A DNA stretch of 33,147 bases from Dyella acidisoli (GTDB taxonomy: Bacteria; Pseudomonadota; Gammaproteobacteria; Xanthomonadales; Rhodanobacteraceae). The translations under genes and the position numbers were made by a program. This document shows positions 25,601 to 33,092 of the stretch, piece after piece. The notes beneath the pieces were generated by a model. That model was not told where the DNA came from, made no database searches, and saw only the letters and a list, made by a program, of their open reading frames with translations. Every line of letters begins with the position of its first letter. The first letter of the stretch is position 1. Where the stretch lies: the NCBI RefSeq assembly GCF_030160295.1, contig NZ_BSOB01000063.1, positions 1 through 33,147 of the forward strand, given 5' to 3'.

Positions 25601-25941
25601 CTCGAAACCGTAGCGTTCTGCTGCCAATACCCGTAAGTGCCATCTCCATAGGCATACAGATACGGCGAGCTGGTCACCGAGCTGGCCAAATTGGGAAACC
25701 ACGATACGGAACCACTTCCGCTACCCACATCGATATTGAACGAATCGGAACCCGTATCGAACAAATATTCCTGCGGCGTACCTCCATTGACACCTACGTT
25801 GATGCCAAGGCGATAGATGTACGAACTCCCTCCGTTGGATTCCTGGATGATATCCAGCGGGATATCGCTTGCTGCGGCGTAACCATGCGACAACAGACCA
25901 ACCAGAGCGCACCACAGCGCCCTTTGCTTCAACTTCTTCAT
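22687..25941 (-). CDS. Autotransporter with pepsin-like (A1-type) aspartic protease passenger
   Basis: A 1084-residue protein. A signal peptide (MKKLKQRALWCALVGLLSHG, then YAAA, cut near 24) precedes a two-lobed pepsin-like domain at about 26-407. Visible parts: YLFDTGSDSFNI with Asp 62 as first catalytic residue; YAYGDGTYGYW with Tyr 98 as likely flap; LLDSGTPTIYL with Asp 303 as second; and GVSFFMNNAVMYDLQNQATA near 382-401, matching the FDxxxxxxGFA ending of pepsins. The Asp-Asp gap of 241 residues is larger than pepsin's, so loops are extended; a lone C239-C243 pair may be a disulfide. Then come autotransporter-associated repeats (NTYTGATVIAQGGWL, NTYSGLTGISPQGAL), a helical pre-barrel segment, and a barrel (about 815-1084) ending RGNVTWQF. 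Predicted surface endoprotease; substrate and self-release are inferred. ATG 25941 has GGGGGA just upstream. Confidence 0.87.
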   Translation of the reverse strand: MKKLKQRALWCALVGLLSHGYAAASDIPLDIIQESNGGSSYIYRLGINVGVNGGTPQEYLFDTGSDSFNIDVGSGSGSVSWFPNLASSVTSSPYLYAYGDGTYGYWQQNATVSSIQFYSSATGSKVYGATTSQGLPVAAALDWVMTSNQFAPNTPGGDTQGAAITTNINSSNQTVTLYQDLTWQQLINQGSAPEEGHYYGTFGAGDFVYPGDNGGPPGMLTTTGYIVEANGKPGVPGGCGQACFILGLTPALRAQFLSVVPWVGGAQGSFNLSGANAAQQFDTLFNYTLNNGKYTATLQTLLDSGTPTIYLNDNGLLASETNAGHINANGNEVGGVTLTMTGASPGSKPTSITTGDDSTGDQSNVVTPGGNAFSGSGSALYGVSFFMNNAVMYDLQNQATAYTPFYVTDAALTTDFTVTAAMGPLGLAGTISGAGPFTVASGGIANLSGTNTYTGATVIAQGGWLGLAGPGSIATSAGVQADGTFDISRASSGVGIQSLSGAGTVYLGGSTLELTQASGSFSGQLSDGGLGGGTGGGLIVANGMETLTGNNTYSGLTGISPQGALNLQGSVAGSVVDTGTLLGNGSIGGGLMVAGTVAPGTARGTYQTLNVAGNYTQAAGATYVAQWNLAQAGASSQIAVGGTATLATGAIVDLVPSASSVPLFQTGSRYTLLTANSGLSGTYTIAGDTTLSAVLKVVPQYDADHFYLDVVQQRSLVASAQTRNQTAVLEAVQGLSVASAPFIALTNLQSDAQIRAAADQLSGEIYASAQNTFLEDSRIVRDAVTGRLRQADASWSGAGGASTQPAKTQANGVTWWGQFVGSWGHQDSTGNDAAMSRTLGGFLVGADMPFGENTRAGVVSGYTKTAFNVNQRGSSLSSDDGYFGAYAGTRFGALGLSAGVDYTQHAMDTTRTVAIPDVSNHLRGSADAHTTEVFGEAAYQLTYKKATLEPFAQAAYVRLDTDGFQERGGAMALTGQGNQRSVTYTTLGAHSATHFIFQGDAFTAHATLGWRHAFGNVQPDASMAFADGGSFTVQGLPISRNALIVDAGLDLAVNKSMKLGISYDSQIAAHAVDAGFRGNVTWQF

Positions 25942-25969
25942 TCATCCCCCGATGACATGCAAAAAAAAA
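25942..25969 (-). promoter_or_regulatory. 5' leader with a run of nine T, and GGGGGA ribosome binding site
   Basis: On the minus strand GGGGGA (25945-25950) lies three bases before ATG 25941, slightly close. A run of nine T (25961-25969) lies 20-28 bases before the start codon, next to the ribosome binding site. Such a run could vary in length by slippage and change expression. A CTATCT/AGATAG hairpin sits at 26042-26057. No sure promoter. Confidence 0.45.
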
Positions 25970-26093
25970 CAACATCCTGGAGGTTAAGGACGAAAAAGAA
26001 GTGAAAAACCCTACCCTGTATGGCCTGACTTATTTCTCGGCCTATCTGCAGAGATAGCGCAAGGAAGCAAATGGCCCGATTTGATATCCCGCC

Positions 26094-26576
26094 TTACGAG
26101 CTGGAAGCATCCACGTAGCCGACGATGCGCGCAGGCGAGCCAACGACGATTGCAAACGGCGGCACCGATTTGGTCACCACGGCACCGGCACCTACCATTG
26201 CACTCTCTCCGATGGTGATCCCCGGCAAAATCGTAGCGTTCGCACCGATCGAGGCGCCCTTGCATACGCGGGTCTGAAGGAAGGCAGCCGGTCGCACTCG
26301 CGAGCGCGGGAACGGATCGTTGGTGAATGTAGCGTTGGGGCCGATGAAGACGTCGTCCTCGATGCGAATACCGTCCCACAACTGCACACCGGACTTGATG
26401 GTCGAGCGGCTGCCAACCTCCACATCGTTTTCGATGAAACAATGGGAGCAGATGTTCACGTCCTCGCCGATGCGCGCACCTTCGAGGATGACGACGTACT
26501 GCCACACCCGTGTGCGGGCGCCGATGTGGGGGCTTTGTACGTCGGCGGACGGGTGGATCATGGCCGGGTCGCTCAT
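26094..26576 (-). CDS. Hexapeptide-repeat N-acetyltransferase, probably for a 3-amino-3,6-dideoxysugar
   Basis: About 160 residues of left-handed beta-helix repeats ([LIV]-G-x(4)), for example [20 protein letters not shown], and [13 protein letters not shown] with PRSRVR around it, a feature of the FdtC/QdtC-like sugar N-acetyltransferases. They use acetyl-CoA to acetylate dTDP-3-amino-3,6-dideoxyhexose, finishing Fuc3NAc or Qui3NAc. A ketoisomerase (32214-32651) and aminotransferase (31026-32138) of that pathway are in the same operon. I start at ATG 26576 ([13 protein letters not shown]); longer readings would include repeat-encoded residues. It is separated from the Wzz-like gene by a repeat-filled gap. 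Confidence 0.84.
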   Translation of the reverse strand: MSDPAMIHPSADVQSPHIGARTRVWQYVVILEGARIGEDVNICSHCFIENDVEVGSRSTIKSGVQLWDGIRIEDDVFIGPNATFTNDPFPRSRVRPAAFLQTRVCKGASIGANATILPGITIGESAMVGAGAVVTKSVPPFAIVVGSPARIVGYVDASSS

Positions 26577-26633
26577 GAAGTGCTCTTGGGTGCTGAATAC
26601 GTTTAGCAATGCTTCCAACACATCGCAAACCAG

Positions 26634-26789
26634 TCCCCTCTCCCCTTTGGGGAGAGGGTTAGGGTGAGGGGCGAAGCTTGCGAGAAACTCATTTGATACG
26701 TGCAAGTTTTGCTTTTTTTCTCGCACAGAACCAACTATTGCACGAGATTGGCCCCTCACCCCAGCCCTCTCCCCGAAGGGGAGAGGGAG
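26634..26789. repeat. Composite inverted intergenic repeat, copy 3
   Basis: The left module CCCCTCTCCCCTTTGGGGAG plus AGGGTTAGGGTGAGGGGCGA is inverted relative to the right module CCCCTCACCCCAGCCCTCTC plus CCCGAAGGGGAGAGGGAG, with a spacer of about 70 bases. It lies inside the polysaccharide operon between the Wzz-like gene and the acetyltransferase and could weaken read-through to the acetyltransferase. Confidence 0.75.
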
Positions 26790-26836
26790 CGCCGCGACAT
26801 TGAATTTTCCCGAAGGGCAGTCAGCCCACACCGGAA

Positions 26837-27694
26837 TTACGAAAGCTCCTTCGCCGCAATCCGCGACGTAGCGGCGGAAACTGCAGCACGCCGCCGCAAC
26901 GCATTCCGGCGCACTGCCGCCAATGTTCCCAGGAACACGCCCAGCACGCCCCCCATGCCCCACATCAGCAAGTGATTAGGAAATACTGGATCTTCCGAGA
27001 CGTAGACCGGCCACATCAGCGAGGTGTCGTACGTGTAAGTGGTGCTCAAGCGCGCCTCAAGATCGGCGCGCGCTTGCTGCAGGGAGCGGACCTCGTCATT
27101 CTTGCTGGTTAGCAAGACGCCCGCGAAATTGTCCTTGCTCTGTGTGGCGACTTGTTGCAGATGATCCCTTTCTGCCGTGGTTTGCTGCAGATCTGTCAGT
27201 ACTTCGGCAAGGTGCGCGCGTGCGAAATTCAGCTGTGTGGCTTCCGTGCTGCGATGAATGTCCCTCAGCCGCTCGACCGTTGCTTCGGCCAGCTTGCGAG
27301 CCATCTCCGGCGAATGCGCACGCACGCTGAGCTTGATCAGCGGACCGGCGTAAGGCAGCGGTTCGATCTTCAGACTATGGCGATAAAGTGCGCCTTCGGG
27401 TGTACGCGACCCAATGCCGATGCTCTCTAGTGTTTCGTTCTGGAACGGGATCAGCTTCACGCGCTCCATCACGCGCGCAAACGGTTCGGCCTTGGGATCC
27501 TGCCCTGCCGGCACGAAACCGACCTGCCCGATCTGAATCCAGGCGTCGGCTTGCCACTGCGGTTTGGTCACGCGCAGGAAGGTGAAGGTGGCGGCAAGAA
27601 CCACGATCAGCACAGCCATGAACCAGCGCCATTCGCGCAGCAGGATGCGCCACATATCGATCAAATAGACTTCATCTCGTTGCATAGTTGGCAT
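26837..27694 (-). CDS. Wzz-like polysaccharide chain-length determinant
   Basis: About 285 residues, the two-helix layout of polysaccharide co-polymerases: a TM near 24-45 ([19 protein letters not shown]), a periplasmic coiled-coil region with AQ-rich helices ([20 protein letters not shown]), and a second TM near 240-260 ([20 protein letters not shown]). No cytoplasmic kinase domain is attached. It should set the length of the polymer made by the Wzy gene next door. ATG 27694 overlaps that gene's stop by 23 bases; an internal ATG at 27685 is the alternative. Family Wzz (PF02706) is inferred from topology and context. Confidence 0.8.
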   Translation of the reverse strand: MPTMQRDEVYLIDMWRILLREWRWFMAVLIVVLAATFTFLRVTKPQWQADAWIQIGQVGFVPAGQDPKAEPFARVMERVKLIPFQNETLESIGIGSRTPEGALYRHSLKIEPLPYAGPLIKLSVRAHSPEMARKLAEATVERLRDIHRSTEATQLNFARAHLAEVLTDLQQTTAERDHLQQVATQSKDNFAGVLLTSKNDEVRSLQQARADLEARLSTTYTYDTSLMWPVYVSEDPVFPNHLLMWGMGGVLGVFLGTLAAVRRNALRRRAAVSAATSRIAAKELS

Positions 27695-28829
27695 GCTCGT
27701 CTGAAAGATGGGGTAGCGCGTTACGGTTCGGCAGCCATACGGCCAGCACCTGCAGCACCAGGCAAACGGCGATAAAGCCGCCGTTGGTAAAGGTGTAGGC
27801 TTGCGGAGCGAACGGCGACATCAGGCACACGTACGCAACGCGCAGAAAAATAAGCAAAGGAAACAGCGCAACCGACGCCTGCAGACGTCGTACGCTCCAC
27901 GCCAGCAGCGCGTAGAGACCGATGATCGAAAGCATGGCGCCGATGGGACCAAAGGCCATCAGGAACGGAAAGAATTCCGTACCTACGTTGATGTTAGGCG
28001 CGTCCAGTGGAATATCCGTGTCTGCTGTGGCAATGGCACCGGCGCCTGGCATCAACTGACTGACCAGGAATGCAGCGTTCGTGTAGTGCTTGGCGAAGAT
28101 CGCGCCGAAGTTGTATGGGCCAGCGCTGATATAGAGCAGCAGCCACTTCACACCCTGTGGTGAATCACGGTAAGCGTCGCTGAAAGGCAAAGTGACCGTA
28201 TCCAGCGAACCCGAACGCAGCATGCCCAGCACGGAAAATACGGTACCGCCCAGCACCACCAGAAAGACCACGCGCAGCCAAGGCACACGCTTATGCAAAC
28301 CCCGGCGCAACAGCAGCACCATGGCGAGTGCAAACAGCGACGCGAAAATGCGATTGCGGTCGATCACCAGCACCGGAAACACCACGCCTACCGTGATCAG
28401 CGCCCAGCGCAACCAGCGATTGCGCGCGCACAGCAAGCCGATCGGCGGCAACGTCCAGCACATGTCGGAAATATGCCGGATATGCTCGTGGCCGCCCTCC
28501 ATCGTGGCGTAGGACGACGGATTGGTAATGAGCGGAATCGGAAACAGCGCAAGATCGAGCAAACAGAAAAGCCCGACCGCTACTGCATAAGCCAGGGCTA
28601 CGAATGCTTCGCGCGTACCGGCATAGTGATGCTGGCGAAATTGCACCATCAGTGGCAGCCGCGGACCGAACAGAAGGTCGATCAGCAGCACACCCAGCGA
28701 CGCGGTCGCCAACAGCAACACGCCCTGCAGATAGTCATCCGGCATATCAAAGCTGTACAGCGTCAGCCCGCATGCCAGCAGCACGGGCAGCACCAGATAG
28801 GTGGAAGGCAGGCGCAGCAGCCAGCTCAT
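27672..28829 (-). CDS. O-antigen polymerase-like (Wzy-type) membrane protein
   Basis: About 385 residues, hydrophobic, with about ten predicted membrane helices. Clear ones include TYLVLPVLLACGLTLYSF, AFVALAYAVAVGLFCLLDLA and LRVVFLVVLGGTVFSVLGML. A periplasmic loop after the middle carries YNFGAIFAKHYTNAAFLVSQ and other polar residues. Such polymerases are poorly conserved, so the call rests on topology and on its place between the glycosyltransferase/flippase and Wzz. It would join lipid-linked repeat units in the periplasm. ATG 28829 overlaps the upstream GT2 stop in an ATGA. Confidence 0.75.
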   Translation of the reverse strand: MSWLLRLPSTYLVLPVLLACGLTLYSFDMPDDYLQGVLLLATASLGVLLIDLLFGPRLPLMVQFRQHHYAGTREAFVALAYAVAVGLFCLLDLALFPIPLITNPSSYATMEGGHEHIRHISDMCWTLPPIGLLCARNRWLRWALITVGVVFPVLVIDRNRIFASLFALAMVLLLRRGLHKRVPWLRVVFLVVLGGTVFSVLGMLRSGSLDTVTLPFSDAYRDSPQGVKWLLLYISAGPYNFGAIFAKHYTNAAFLVSQLMPGAGAIATADTDIPLDAPNINVGTEFFPFLMAFGPIGAMLSIIGLYALLAWSVRRLQASVALFPLLIFLRVAYVCLMSPFAPQAYTFTNGGFIAVCLVLQVLAVWLPNRNALPHLSDEHANYATR

Positions 28830-29782
28830 GTCTTCTCCAGCAGCGTACCGATAGGTGGCAGCCTCAGTTTGGACACGGCCAGCAACGCGAGGTACACCAG
28901 CATGTGGAACGCCAGCACGAACATGCGCTTCTGCAGGAACGCGATCTTTGCGCAAATGTAATGCGCTTGCGCTTTGAGCAAGGTGCGGTGTGGTTCGTCG
29001 AACAGATCCGCGCGGCGCCGCGCCACCTCACATGATTCAGTGAGGTTTACGATACGCGTGGCCGTATGCCGCGTCTTGCTCACGTTATTGCCATGCAGGC
29101 GATACGCGCCCACGTGCACGTCGATAAAGCCAAGAGCATCACACGCGGCCACGCGCAAGAAGAAATCCCAATCGTCGATGCGCAACCCTTCCGTCCAGCG
29201 GCCGATGGTCTCCAGCGCGCTCTTGTGTAGTAACGCAACGGGACCGCCAATCGCCCACTGGCTGATCACCGCCCGGCGGATACCTTCATCGCTGCTGTAC
29301 AAACGCTTGTCGGCATGATGCAAATCGCGCATGCCGCTGTCGTGCAACTTGTTGCCGTACTGGTCCACCACAATGGAATCGCCAACCACCGCCCGCTTGG
29401 TGGGATGCATTTGCAGATAGCGCACCTGCGCCTCCAGACCGCCCGGTAAAAGGTAGTCATCGCTGGCGCACAGGCGCAGGAACTCGCCTCGCGCACGTGC
29501 CGCCAACTCGTTCCAGGCAGCACTGATGCCCCGGTTTTCGCGCTGCACGTACTCCACACGCAGCAAATGGCCCTGCGCCTTGATCCATTCGGCGATCTTT
29601 TCCCCGGTGCGGTCGGTGGAGCCATCGTCGATAACCACGATCTCCTTGGCCGGATAGGGATCTTCCAGCACGCTGTCCAGGCAACGCTGCACGAAGCGCT
29701 CGTGGTTGTAGGCCGGGATCAACACGGAAACCAGGGGCTTGGCCGCGGCCGGCGTAGTCATCACTTTGGCTGCTGTCGTCAT
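28826..29782 (-). CDS. Family 2 glycosyltransferase
   Basis: About 318 residues. LVSVLIPAYNHERFVQRCLD begins the GT-A fold; IVVIDDGSTDRTGEKI provides the first Asp pair; LRLCASDDYLLPGG holds the metal-binding DxD-like pair; RIDDWDFFLRVAACDALGF is the later ED-like acidic stretch. A C-terminal hydrophobic segment (FVLAFHMLVYLALLAV) may sit on the membrane. It adds a sugar to the undecaprenyl-linked repeat unit. ATG 29782 overlaps the upstream flippase stop (ATGA). Confidence 0.87.
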   Translation of the reverse strand: MTTAAKVMTTPAAAKPLVSVLIPAYNHERFVQRCLDSVLEDPYPAKEIVVIDDGSTDRTGEKIAEWIKAQGHLLRVEYVQRENRGISAAWNELAARARGEFLRLCASDDYLLPGGLEAQVRYLQMHPTKRAVVGDSIVVDQYGNKLHDSGMRDLHHADKRLYSSDEGIRRAVISQWAIGGPVALLHKSALETIGRWTEGLRIDDWDFFLRVAACDALGFIDVHVGAYRLHGNNVSKTRHTATRIVNLTESCEVARRRADLFDEPHRTLLKAQAHYICAKIAFLQKRMFVLAFHMLVYLALLAVSKLRLPPIGTLLEKT

Positions 29783-31029
29783 AGCGCCCCCAAATAGCGT
29801 CGCGCAACAACCAAGTTGAACGCGAGATAGAACAGGTAATTCACGGCAAAGGCGTACATCGCACCGATCAAACCGAACGACGCGGTGAATACGTAAACCA
29901 AGGCCAAGTAGCTCAGTGCGAACACGCATTCAGAAATCACAAACAGCCGCGTCATGGCCTTGGCCAGCATCAGATACGACAGCATGAAGGATGCAATCTT
30001 GAGCACATCACCCAGCAGTTGCGGCGCGTACAAGGCGTTCGCGGATGAAAAGTCCGCGCTGAACAACAAGCGTGTCACCCACCCGCGCATCGCGTAGACG
30101 AACAGCGCCATGACGACAACAGCCGGCAACAGATAGCGGTAAGCATTGCGCAACTCGTTCGCCAGTGATGCGCGATCATGTGTGGCAGCAAGCTTGGGTA
30201 GGTAATAAATGTTGATCGCGGTGGTGAGGAACAGCAGGTAGGCATCCGACACCTTGCTCACCGCCTGCCAATAACCTACCCGCTCCCAGCCAAACTGCAG
30301 CGCCAGATGGTTGCGCACGGCGATGTTGATCAGCGGCAACAGCAATGCCGAGGTAAGCGTCATGATCGAGAAGGCAGCGAGCTTCAGGCTCATCTCGCGA
30401 TCGAAATGCATGCGCAACATCCCGCGCTGGAAATAAGGACTGCGCCGCCAGGCTGGCAGCCCCACCACCAGCAACAACACCTGCCCAGCCACCAGCGCCA
30501 ACAATGCGCCATACAGATGCAGCCAACGCGACAGCCCCAACGCCAGCACCACACTCAGCACCGAACCAAGCACCTGGATGAAAGCCAGCCGGCGCACATC
30601 CATGAAACCGTTGATCACGGCCAATATGTAATTGGCCAACGCAATGCCGAGCTGCGCGACAGCGAGAATGCGGATCAGATTTTCGTAATGCGTATCGCCC
30701 AGCAGCCATAGCGAAAGCTGGCGGCTCATCAATAACGCCACACATCCCATCAACACGGAAGCGATGCATGCGTACCACAGCGCCGCGGCCAGCAGCCGCG
30801 AAAGCCGTTGCGCATCGTGGCGATATTCCGCCACGTATTTCACGATGCCCGCGCTGATGCCGCCGCCGGCGAGCACCGCCAGCAATGACATCAAGCTCAT
30901 GAATTGGCCGAGCTTGCCCACCCCTTCTGGTCCGGCCAGCCACGCCACCAGCTTCACGATCACCAACCCCGCCAGCAGACGCGCCGCGGTGGCGATGGTC
31001 GAATAGAAGCCGGCGCGCACGATGCTCAT
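29779..31029 (-). CDS. Wzx-type lipid-linked oligosaccharide flippase
   Basis: 416 residues with about twelve membrane helices, beginning MSIVRAGFYSTIATAARLLA and KLVAWLAGPEGVGKLGQFMS, a pattern of MATE/Wzx-like polysaccharide transporters. It should flip the completed undecaprenyl-pyrophosphate repeat unit to the periplasmic leaflet. ATG 31029 overlaps the aminotransferase stop in an ATGA. Confidence 0.85.
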   Translation of the reverse strand: MSIVRAGFYSTIATAARLLAGLVIVKLVAWLAGPEGVGKLGQFMSLMSLLAVLAGGGISAGIVKYVAEYRHDAQRLSRLLAAALWYACIASVLMGCVALLMSRQLSLWLLGDTHYENLIRILAVAQLGIALANYILAVINGFMDVRRLAFIQVLGSVLSVVLALGLSRWLHLYGALLALVAGQVLLLVVGLPAWRRSPYFQRGMLRMHFDREMSLKLAAFSIMTLTSALLLPLINIAVRNHLALQFGWERVGYWQAVSKVSDAYLLFLTTAINIYYLPKLAATHDRASLANELRNAYRYLLPAVVVMALFVYAMRGWVTRLLFSADFSSANALYAPQLLGDVLKIASFMLSYLMLAKAMTRLFVISECVFALSYLALVYVFTASFGLIGAMYAFAVNYLFYLAFNLVVARRYLGAL

Positions 31030-32138
31030 GCCGCGGCCTCGAATGTCTGGCAGGCGGCAATCACTCGCTGCACGTCTTCATCGCGCAAGGTCGGCCCGAT
31101 CGGCAGACTCAGCACTTCGTCGTGCAATTGCTCGGTCAACGGCAAATGCAGTTCATGCAACGCGGGATACGCCGCCTGGCGATGCGGCGGCGTCGGGTAG
31201 TGCACCTGGCTATGCACGCCATGCGCCTGCAGATGTCGTTGCAAAGCTTCCCGCTGTGCGCAACGCACAACGAACAGATGCCAAACATGCCGTGCCTCGT
31301 CGGCCACCGCCGGCAGGTGGATCAAGGGATGGCTGATGCCTTCGCGATAACGCCGCGCTACGTGGCGACGTTTTGCAATGTCCTCGTCGAGGTATTTCAG
31401 CTTCACGCGCAACAACGCAGCCTGCAGTTCGTCCAGGCGCGAATTGATGCCTTGGTAAAGATGCTGGTACTTCACTTCCGAGCCGTAATTGCGCAGCGCA
31501 GTGACGCGCGCGGCCAACAGGCTGTCGTTCGTGACGACCGCGCCGCCATCGCCCAGCGCCCCCAGGTTTTTTGCGGGAAAAAAGCTGAAGCCTGCGGCAT
31601 GTCCCCATGCACCGGCCTTGCGCTCATGGCTTGCCGCGCCATGCGATTGCGCCGCATCCTCGATCAATAGCAATTGATGGCGCTCTGCCAACTCGGTTAA
31701 AGCAGCCATGTCGGCGAGTTGACCGTACAAATGCACAGCCATGATCGCGCGCGTGCGTGGACCGATCGCCGCTGCGACACGTATCGGGTCGATATTGAAA
31801 CTTACCGGATCGGGCTCCACGGGTACCGGCACCAACCCGCTTTCGGTAATGGCGAGAAAGCTGGCAATGAAAGTGTTGGCAGGCACGATCACCTCATCGC
31901 CATCGTGCAGTGCGCCCAAGGCCTTGTAGCCGCGCAGGATCAGCGACAGCGCATCCAGGCCGTTGCCCACTCCGATCGCGTGGCGCACACCGCAGTAGTC
32001 GGCGAACTCCCGCTCGAACGCCGCAACTTCCTGGCCAAGGATGTACCAGCCCGAGTCAATCACGCGCGCAGCGGCGGCCTTCAGCTCGTCGGCGTGACGC
32101 GCGTTGATGTCTTTGAGATTGAGAAAGGGGATGTCCAT
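31026..32138 (-). CDS. DegT/DnrJ/EryC1 sugar aminotransferase, 3-keto-6-deoxysugar type
   Basis: About 370 residues, PLP-dependent. The N-terminus MDIPFLNLKDINARHADELK and YCGVRHAIGVGNGLDALSLI are typical; LLIEDAAQSHGA holds the Asp near the pyridine ring; FSFFPAKNLGALGDGGAVVT contains the likely PLP Lys. Family members of the FdtB/QdtB branch aminate dTDP-3-keto-6-deoxyhexose, taking the product of the neighbouring ketoisomerase. ATG 32138 is the common family start; an in-frame ATG at 32192 would add 18 residues. The gap from the upstream gene's stop is 75 bases. Confidence 0.88.
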   Translation of the reverse strand: MDIPFLNLKDINARHADELKAAAARVIDSGWYILGQEVAAFEREFADYCGVRHAIGVGNGLDALSLILRGYKALGALHDGDEVIVPANTFIASFLAITESGLVPVPVEPDPVSFNIDPIRVAAAIGPRTRAIMAVHLYGQLADMAALTELAERHQLLLIEDAAQSHGAASHERKAGAWGHAAGFSFFPAKNLGALGDGGAVVTNDSLLAARVTALRNYGSEVKYQHLYQGINSRLDELQAALLRVKLKYLDEDIAKRRHVARRYREGISHPLIHLPAVADEARHVWHLFVVRCAQREALQRHLQAHGVHSQVHYPTPPHRQAAYPALHELHLPLTEQLHDEVLSLPIGPTLRDEDVQRVIAACQTFEAAA

Positions 32139-32213
32139 ATCAGGCGTTGCAATCGCTGTTCCACTGAAAAGGCTCGCAGGCGAGCTGCGCATACTCTGGT
32201 GCGCTGATAAGGA

Positions 32214-32651
32214 CTAGCCGTTTTGGCATGCAGCCAACTCTCCGCGATACAGGGGGCTTTTCACCTCACTCAGGAATTCGTCGTAGTTGGTGATGTAATC
32301 GGTGGGGTCGTACAACTGGTCGGCCAACACCATCAACACGCAGTCGTCGCTGAAGTCGTACATCTCGCGCCACACCATGTTGCCCAATAGGAGACCTTGC
32401 GAAGGATCATCAAGCACGACCTCCACCGGCCCCGTGCCATCGTCAAGCAAGAACGTAACCGAGCCGCGCACCGCCACCGCCAGCTGGTTCAAGTGGCGAT
32501 GCGCATGCTGACCGCGATGCACCTCGTTCTTGGTGGCGAACAGGTAATACACGCGCCGGATATCGAAGGACACGTTGCGATCCTTCTCCAAAGCAATGAG
32601 CATGCCGCGCTCATCGCCATGCTGCTGCAACTGGACTCGTTGAATTTGCAT
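32214..32651 (-). CDS. dTDP-4-dehydro-6-deoxyhexose 3,4-ketoisomerase (FdtA/QdtA type)
   Basis: 145-residue single-domain RmlC-like cupin. HGDERGMLIALEKDRNVSFD and RRVYYLFATKNEVHRGQHAH fit the WxcM-like/FdtA family; the HRGQHAHRHLNQ segment holds the conserved His cluster; the DPSQGLLLGNMVWREMYDFS stretch is typical too. It converts dTDP-4-keto-6-deoxyglucose to the 3-keto isomer for the aminotransferase that follows. Whether it yields the galacto (FdtA) or gluco (QdtA) form cannot be told by eye. RmlA and RmlB, needed for its substrate, are not in the window. It is the first gene of the polysaccharide operon; ATG 32651 has no strong ribosome binding site. Confidence 0.88.
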   Translation of the reverse strand: MQIQRVQLQQHGDERGMLIALEKDRNVSFDIRRVYYLFATKNEVHRGQHAHRHLNQLAVAVRGSVTFLLDDGTGPVEVVLDDPSQGLLLGNMVWREMYDFSDDCVLMVLADQLYDPTDYITNYDEFLSEVKSPLYRGELAACQNG

Positions 32652-32734
32652 GTTGTGGACCGGCCGTCGGCTTCCGTGGATGCGTCATGCAAATGAGTGC
32701 CGGGCTGTCAGGAAAAGGTTGTGGTTGTGTTGCT

Positions 32735-32860
32735 CCCCCTCGGGGTCTGATTGGCGTCTCGCCTCAGCTGGGTATGTCGTGGTGTTGGGGCATTGCCTGC
32801 GGCGCTTTCGGAGCTTTCGGTCCCTAAAGGGCCCGAGTCACTTTTCTTTGCTGGCCCAAA
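32735..32860. repeat. Right copy of the dispersed repeat, inverted relative to 1-118
   Basis: It reads GGCGTCTCGCCTCAGCTGGG, then GGCATTGCCTGCGGCGCTTT, then CACTTTTCTTTGCTGGCCCA; the reverse complement parallels the left end, with a larger middle holding GGTCCCTAAAGGGCC. Followed by a second AAAGAAAAGT-type block to about 32878. The stretch 32652-32734 shows no gene and no clear promoter for the operon at 32651. Confidence 0.75.
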
Positions 32861-32969
32861 GAAAAGTAACCCAAAGAAATGGCCTCAAGAGCTCATGGCA
32901 TTGCATAAGTTACAAGCTTGAACGATGACGCCCTGCTTTGATCGTTGACGGGCCAAGCCTCCACCGCGC

Positions 32970-33092
32970 CGCTATACCGCGAGGCGTCGAGACGTTGAGG
33001 GCTTAAAGCATGCCTGCCCAAAGGCTGAGCTTTGCTGAGATCCGCCCGATCTGCTTTAAGTCCTCAGCGCTTCGACGCCTCGCGGTATAGCG
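32970..33092. repeat. Large imperfect palindrome with 41-base arms
   Basis: The left arm 32970-33010 starts CGCTATACCGCGAGGCGTCG and ends GGGCTTAAAGCA; the right arm 33052-33092 is its inverted copy, matching at 37 of 41 positions, with a spacer of 41 bases. Weaker similarity extends outward (GATCGTTGACG against CGTTGAACC...GATCAA). There is no open frame with support. It may be a mobile palindromic element or a structured RNA. Confidence 0.75.

Noticed and set aside
24967-26004. Long plus-strand frame of 345 codons
   Set aside because: It is antisense to the pepsin-like autotransporter, has no domain and shows a composition typical of shadow frames.
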